Origin: Novosphingobium sp. NDB2Meth1
GTDB taxonomy: Bacteria; Pseudomonadota; Alphaproteobacteria; Sphingomonadales; Sphingomonadaceae
DNA length: 64,000 nucleotides
Direction of reading: 5' to 3'
Assembly: GCF_900117425.1 (NCBI RefSeq)
Contig: NZ_FPEH01000012.1
Location: forward strand, 372,001 to 436,000
Within the stretch, counting starts at the first letter, position 1; each line of letters begins with the position of its first letter. The notes below the pieces were generated by a model. It saw only the letters and a program-made list of their open reading frames with translations, was not told the origin of the DNA and made no database searches. The translations under genes were made by a program, and so were the position numbers. Below are positions 60,820 through 64,000 of the stretch, one piece after another.

Positions 60820-63327
60820 ATGAAGACGACAGCGCGGGTAGTGGTGATCGGCGGCGGTGTGGTGGGCGTGAGCACCCTTTACCACCTCGCCAAGCTGGGC
60901 TGGAGCGACTGCGTCCTCATCGAGCGCAAGGAGCTCACTTCGGGTTCGACCTGGCACGCTGCTGGTCTGCTGCCGCTGTTCAACCTCTCGTACTCGGTCG
61001 GCAAGCTGCACCAGTATTCGGTCGATCTCTATCCCTCGCTGGAGGCCGAAACCGAGCTCAACGTCGGCTTCTCCAACGTCTCCAACATCCGCCTCGCCAC
61101 GACGCGTGACCGCATGGACGAGTACAAGTACTACGCCGGCGTCGCCAGGACGATCGGGGTCGAGGTCAATTTCCTCACGCCCGACGAGGTCAAGGCGATC
61201 TGGCCGCTGGCCGAGATGCAGAACGTGATCGGCGCGATACAGCACCCGGCGGACGGCTATATCCAGCCCGCGGACCTGACGCAGGCGCTCGCCAAGGGTG
61301 CCCGCCAGCGCGGCGCCACGATCTACCGCAACACGACCGTCACAGGCATCACCCAGAAGGCCAATGGCGAATGGGTGGTCACGACCGATCAGGGCGAGAT
61401 CACCTGCGAGCACGTCGTCTCCGCCACCGGCAGCTTTGCCCGCCAGACGGGCGCGATGGTCGGGCTCGACATCCCGGTCGTCCCGGTCGAGCACCAGTAC
61501 ATCGTCACCGAGCAGCACCCCGCGATCATGGAGCGCCGCAAGCAGGGCCTCCCCGAAATGGGCGTGCTGCGCGAGTCCGACGCCAGCTGGTATATGCGCG
61601 AGGAAGCCGGCGGTCTGCTGCTCGGGCCCTACGAGATCGGCGCGCCCGCGTGCTATGTGAAGGGCCCGGCAGCCAACAGCGAATACGAGCTGTTCCCCGA
61701 CGCGCTGGAGCGTCTGGAACCCTATATCCTCTCGGCCATCGAACGCGTGCCGGCATTCGGCGAAGTCGGCGTGAAGAAAGTCTACAACGGCGCGATCGCC
61801 TATACGCCTGACGGTTCCCCCATCGTCGGCCCGGCGTGGGACAAGAAGAACTTCTGGCTCAACGAAGGCCACTCGTTCGGCATTACAGCGGCCGGCGGTG
61901 CGGGCTGGCAGCTGGCGCAGTGGATCGTCGAGGGCGAGCCAAGCATCGACATGATGGGCGTCGATCCGCGCCGCTTCGGCGACTATGCGGGCGAGGGCTA
62001 CCTCATCGAGAAGAACGAGGAAGCCTACGCCAAAGTCTTCACCGTCCACTACCCCGACGAAGAGCGCGAGGCCGCGCGCCCGCTGCGCCGCACGCCGTGC
62101 TACGACCGGATGAAGGCGCTGGGCGCGGTGTTCGGCTCTGTGTTCGGGTGGGAGCGTCCGAACTGGTTTGCGCCCGAAGGTTATGAACTGACCGATGCCG
62201 ATCTCGACCGGCCCGACGTGATCCTCAATCACAACCACCCCGATGTGCCGGGCGAGCCGATCCGCGAGAAGTGGTCGTTCCGGCGCTCGAACTACTTCGA
62301 GCATGTCGGCAACGAATGCCGCCACGTGACGAGCCACGTCGGCATTCAGGACATGTCGGCCTTTGCGAAGTGCATGATCTCCGGCCCCGGCGCGGAAGAC
62401 TGGCTCAATGGCCTGCTTTCCAACGTGGTCCCGAAGAAGATCGGCCGCGTGACGCTTTCGTACCTGCTGACGGACAGCGGCGGCGTGCGCGCCGAGTTCA
62501 CCGTCTACAAGAAGGGCCCGCAGCAGTATTACCTCGTCTCGGCGGGTGCGCTGGAGCGGCATGACCAGGACTATCTGCTCAAGGCCCTGCCGACCGATGG
62601 TTCGGTGCGCTTCGAGCGGCTGACGACGGCGATGGGTGTGCTGGTGGTCGCGGGTCCGAAGTCGCGCGAGACGCTGCAGAAGCTGACCCACGCCGACCTT
62701 TCGAACGAGGCATTCCCCTGGCTGACCGGCCAGTCGGTCTCTCTCGGCTCGGCCAAGGTCGACCTGCTGCGCGTCAACTTCATCGGCGAGCTGGGCTTCG
62801 AGATCCACCATCCCATCGAGATGCAGAACTACATATTCGACAAGATCATGGCGGCGGGCGCGGAGTTCCAGATCAAGCCATTCGGCATCCGCGCGATGAC
62901 CGCGATGGCGATCGAGAAGAGCTACAAGCTGATCCCGCGCGAGCTTTCGATCGAATATGCCGCGCTGGAATCGGGCCTCGAACGTTTCGTCAGCTTCAAG
63001 AAGCCCGCGTTCAAGGGCCGCGAGGGGTTGCTGGCGCGCAAGGAAGCGGGCCTAAAGTGGCAGTTCGTCACGCTCGAAGTGCTGGGCGTGACCGATGCCG
63101 ATGCGCGCGGCTCGGAAGCGATCTTCCGCGATGGCGCGCTGGTGGGCCGCGCGACTTCGGGCGGCTATGGCTGGCGAACGGCCAAGAGCCTCGCGCTCGC
63201 GATGGTCGCGCCGGAGCACGCGGCCGTCGGCACGGAACTGGAAATCGTGATCCTGGGTGAACCACACCGGGCGGTCGTGATCCCGGACTCGCCCTTCGAC
63301 CCGGACAACAACGCATTGCGGAGCTGA
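60820..63327 (+). CDS. Dimethylglycine/sarcosine dehydrogenase-like FAD + GcvT protein
   Basis: An 835-residue protein. Residues about 1-400 are a DAO-type FAD domain (VVVIGGGVVGVSTLYHL). It has the motif SGSTWHAAGLLP, whose H46 matches the His covalently linked to FAD in dimethylglycine and sarcosine dehydrogenases. About 430-830 are GcvT-like tetrahydrofolate-binding domains (GLLSNVVPKKIGRVTLSYLL, GELGFEIHHPIEM, KSYKLIPRELSIEYAALESG). It oxidatively demethylates N-methylglycines and passes the C1 unit to folate. ATG 60820 follows GAGGGCGAA. Next to a Rieske-type betaine demethylase it probably removes methyl groups from dimethylglycine, though trimethylated or other N-methyl substrates are possible. 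Confidence 0.87.
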   Translation: MKTTARVVVIGGGVVGVSTLYHLAKLGWSDCVLIERKELTSGSTWHAAGLLPLFNLSYSVGKLHQYSVDLYPSLEAETELNVGFSNVSNIRLATTRDRMDEYKYYAGVARTIGVEVNFLTPDEVKAIWPLAEMQNVIGAIQHPADGYIQPADLTQALAKGARQRGATIYRNTTVTGITQKANGEWVVTTDQGEITCEHVVSATGSFARQTGAMVGLDIPVVPVEHQYIVTEQHPAIMERRKQGLPEMGVLRESDASWYMREEAGGLLLGPYEIGAPACYVKGPAANSEYELFPDALERLEPYILSAIERVPAFGEVGVKKVYNGAIAYTPDGSPIVGPAWDKKNFWLNEGHSFGITAAGGAGWQLAQWIVEGEPSIDMMGVDPRRFGDYAGEGYLIEKNEEAYAKVFTVHYPDEEREAARPLRRTPCYDRMKALGAVFGSVFGWERPNWFAPEGYELTDADLDRPDVILNHNHPDVPGEPIREKWSFRRSNYFEHVGNECRHVTSHVGIQDMSAFAKCMISGPGAEDWLNGLLSNVVPKKIGRVTLSYLLTDSGGVRAEFTVYKKGPQQYYLVSAGALERHDQDYLLKALPTDGSVRFERLTTAMGVLVVAGPKSRETLQKLTHADLSNEAFPWLTGQSVSLGSAKVDLLRVNFIGELGFEIHHPIEMQNYIFDKIMAAGAEFQIKPFGIRAMTAMAIEKSYKLIPRELSIEYAALESGLERFVSFKKPAFKGREGLLARKEAGLKWQFVTLEVLGVTDADARGSEAIFRDGALVGRATSGGYGWRTAKSLALAMVAPEHAAVGTELEIVILGEPHRAVVIPDSPFDPDNNALRS

Positions 63328-63332
63328 CGCAC

Positions 63333-64000
63333 ATGATGCACTTTGACGCGATCGCCGAAAGCCTGAAGGCGGACAAGCCGGGCTTCACCCTCCCGCAGAA
63401 GCTTTACGTGAGCGAGGAGGCCTACCGGTTCGATACCGAGGTCATGCTCAAGCAGGTGTGGCTCTATGCCTGCACCGTCGCGCACGTGAAGAACCCGGGT
63501 GATCAGTTCCTGTTCGAGCTGGGCGAAACGTCGGTGATCGTGGTGCGCGACAAGCAGGGCGAAATCCGCGCCTTCCACAACACCTGCACGCATCGCGGCG
63601 CCAAGCTGTGCGAGAGCGCGGGCAAGTCTGCGCGTATTACCTGCCCCTATCACCAGTGGACTTTCGCGCTCGATGGCAAGCTGCTGGCCGCGCGCAACAT
63701 GCCGGAGGACTTCAACAAGGCCGATAACGGCCTGCGCCCTGTTGCGCTCGAAAACATCGGCGGCCTGATCTTCCTGTGCCTTTCGGACAATCCCCCGCCA
63801 ATCGACCGCGTGAAGGCCGATATCGAAGAGCAGATCGCGATCTTCGACATGACCAAGCTCAAGGTGGCGGTGCAGGACGACCTGATCGAGCCCGCCAACT
63901 GGAAGCTCGTGATGGAGAACAACCGCGAGTGCTATCACTGCGACGCGGGCCATCCGGAGCTGATGAAGTCGCTGTCGACCTATGGCTTCGGCAAGGGCCT
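63333..64000 (+). CDS. Rieske oxygenase alpha subunit, glycine betaine demethylase (GbcA)-like, cut by window edge
   Basis: 222 residues are visible. The Rieske [2Fe-2S] motif is C85-T-H87 with 16 residues between H87 and C104-P-Y-H107. The start of the catalytic domain shows NWKLVMENNRECYHCDAGHPEL with iron ligands H202 and H207, a pattern matching GbcA-type betaine monooxygenases. It is expected to oxidise one methyl of glycine betaine to give dimethylglycine and formaldehyde, using a separate reductase not seen in the window. Two ATGs are adjacent (63333 and 63336). It follows the dimethylglycine dehydrogenase-like gene by 5 bases, so it is in the same operon. The C-terminal half lies beyond 64000. 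Confidence 0.87.
   Translation, partial: MMHFDAIAESLKADKPGFTLPQKLYVSEEAYRFDTEVMLKQVWLYACTVAHVKNPGDQFLFELGETSVIVVRDKQGEIRAFHNTCTHRGAKLCESAGKSARITCPYHQWTFALDGKLLAARNMPEDFNKADNGLRPVALENIGGLIFLCLSDNPPPIDRVKADIEEQIAIFDMTKLKVAVQDDLIEPANWKLVMENNRECYHCDAGHPELMKSLSTYGFGKG

Noticed and set aside
1..64000. CRISPR arrays, tRNA/rRNA genes, integrases, transposases or plasmid origins
   Set aside because: No regularly spaced repeats, no tRNA-like cloverleaf noticed, and no recombinase or replication protein motif in any plausible gene.

Overview
The window is high-GC DNA with dense, often overlapping genes (ATGA and GTGA stop/start junctions). It carries three large TonB-dependent receptors, TTG/GTG starts with good Shine-Dalgarno sites, and several families of dispersed palindromic intergenic repeats. 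Together with halogenase/SapC/cupin genes beside a receptor, this suggests a chromosome or megaplasmid of a sphingomonad (Sphingomonadaceae, Novosphingobium-like). That assignment is inference. No tRNA, rRNA, CRISPR array, phage or transposase gene was seen.

Layout. (1) 1-6631: start of a GH1 beta-glucosidase (minus), a NodD-like LysR regulator, then an overlapping catabolic operon (GlcG/DUF336 protein, amidohydrolase, extradiol-type VOC dioxygenase, C-C or ester hydrolase), then a type II NADH dehydrogenase. (2) 6764-11165: a secreted GH106-type rhamnosidase and, divergently, a sterol-desaturase-family membrane protein. (3) 11250-22504 (minus): a nine-gene operon with ABC importer, NikR-like regulator, two DUF1989 proteins, a biotin-dependent urea/guanidine carboxylase, allophanate hydrolase and a secreted beta-propeller. 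The DUF1989 pair and an Asp at a probable substrate-binding position favour guanidine over urea as substrate. (4) 23192-28248 (plus): TonB receptor, a second desaturase paralogue and a TPR-sulfotransferase. (5) 28241-41770 (minus): a beta-glucan (laminarin-like) utilisation locus with TonB receptor, two flavin-dependent halogenase-like proteins, SapC, JmjC-type cupin, GH16, LacI regulator, MFS transporter and GH3. Matching LacI-type operators lie before the receptor and before GH3.

(6) 41903-49835 (minus): a YeeE/YedE membrane protein, an alpha/beta hydrolase, a BciA-like reductase, and a CoA-ester gene set (hotdog hydratase, long acyl-CoA dehydrogenase, thiolase, CaiB-type transferase) resembling methylsuccinyl-/mesaconyl-CoA enzymes. 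(7) 50106-53057: an Lrp/AsnC regulator divergent from an MdeB/PDH-E1-like 2-oxoacid dehydrogenase, with two phased dyads between them. (8) 53281-64000 (plus): TonB receptor, betaine aldehyde dehydrogenase, choline dehydrogenase, APC permease, dimethylglycine-dehydrogenase-like protein and the start of a Rieske oxygenase of the glycine betaine demethylase type. This is a choline to betaine to demethylated-glycine route.

The intergenic gaps are short. Only 22505-23191 exceeds 300 bases without a gene; it is a divergent regulatory region. Most other gaps hold palindromic repeats, operators or terminators.
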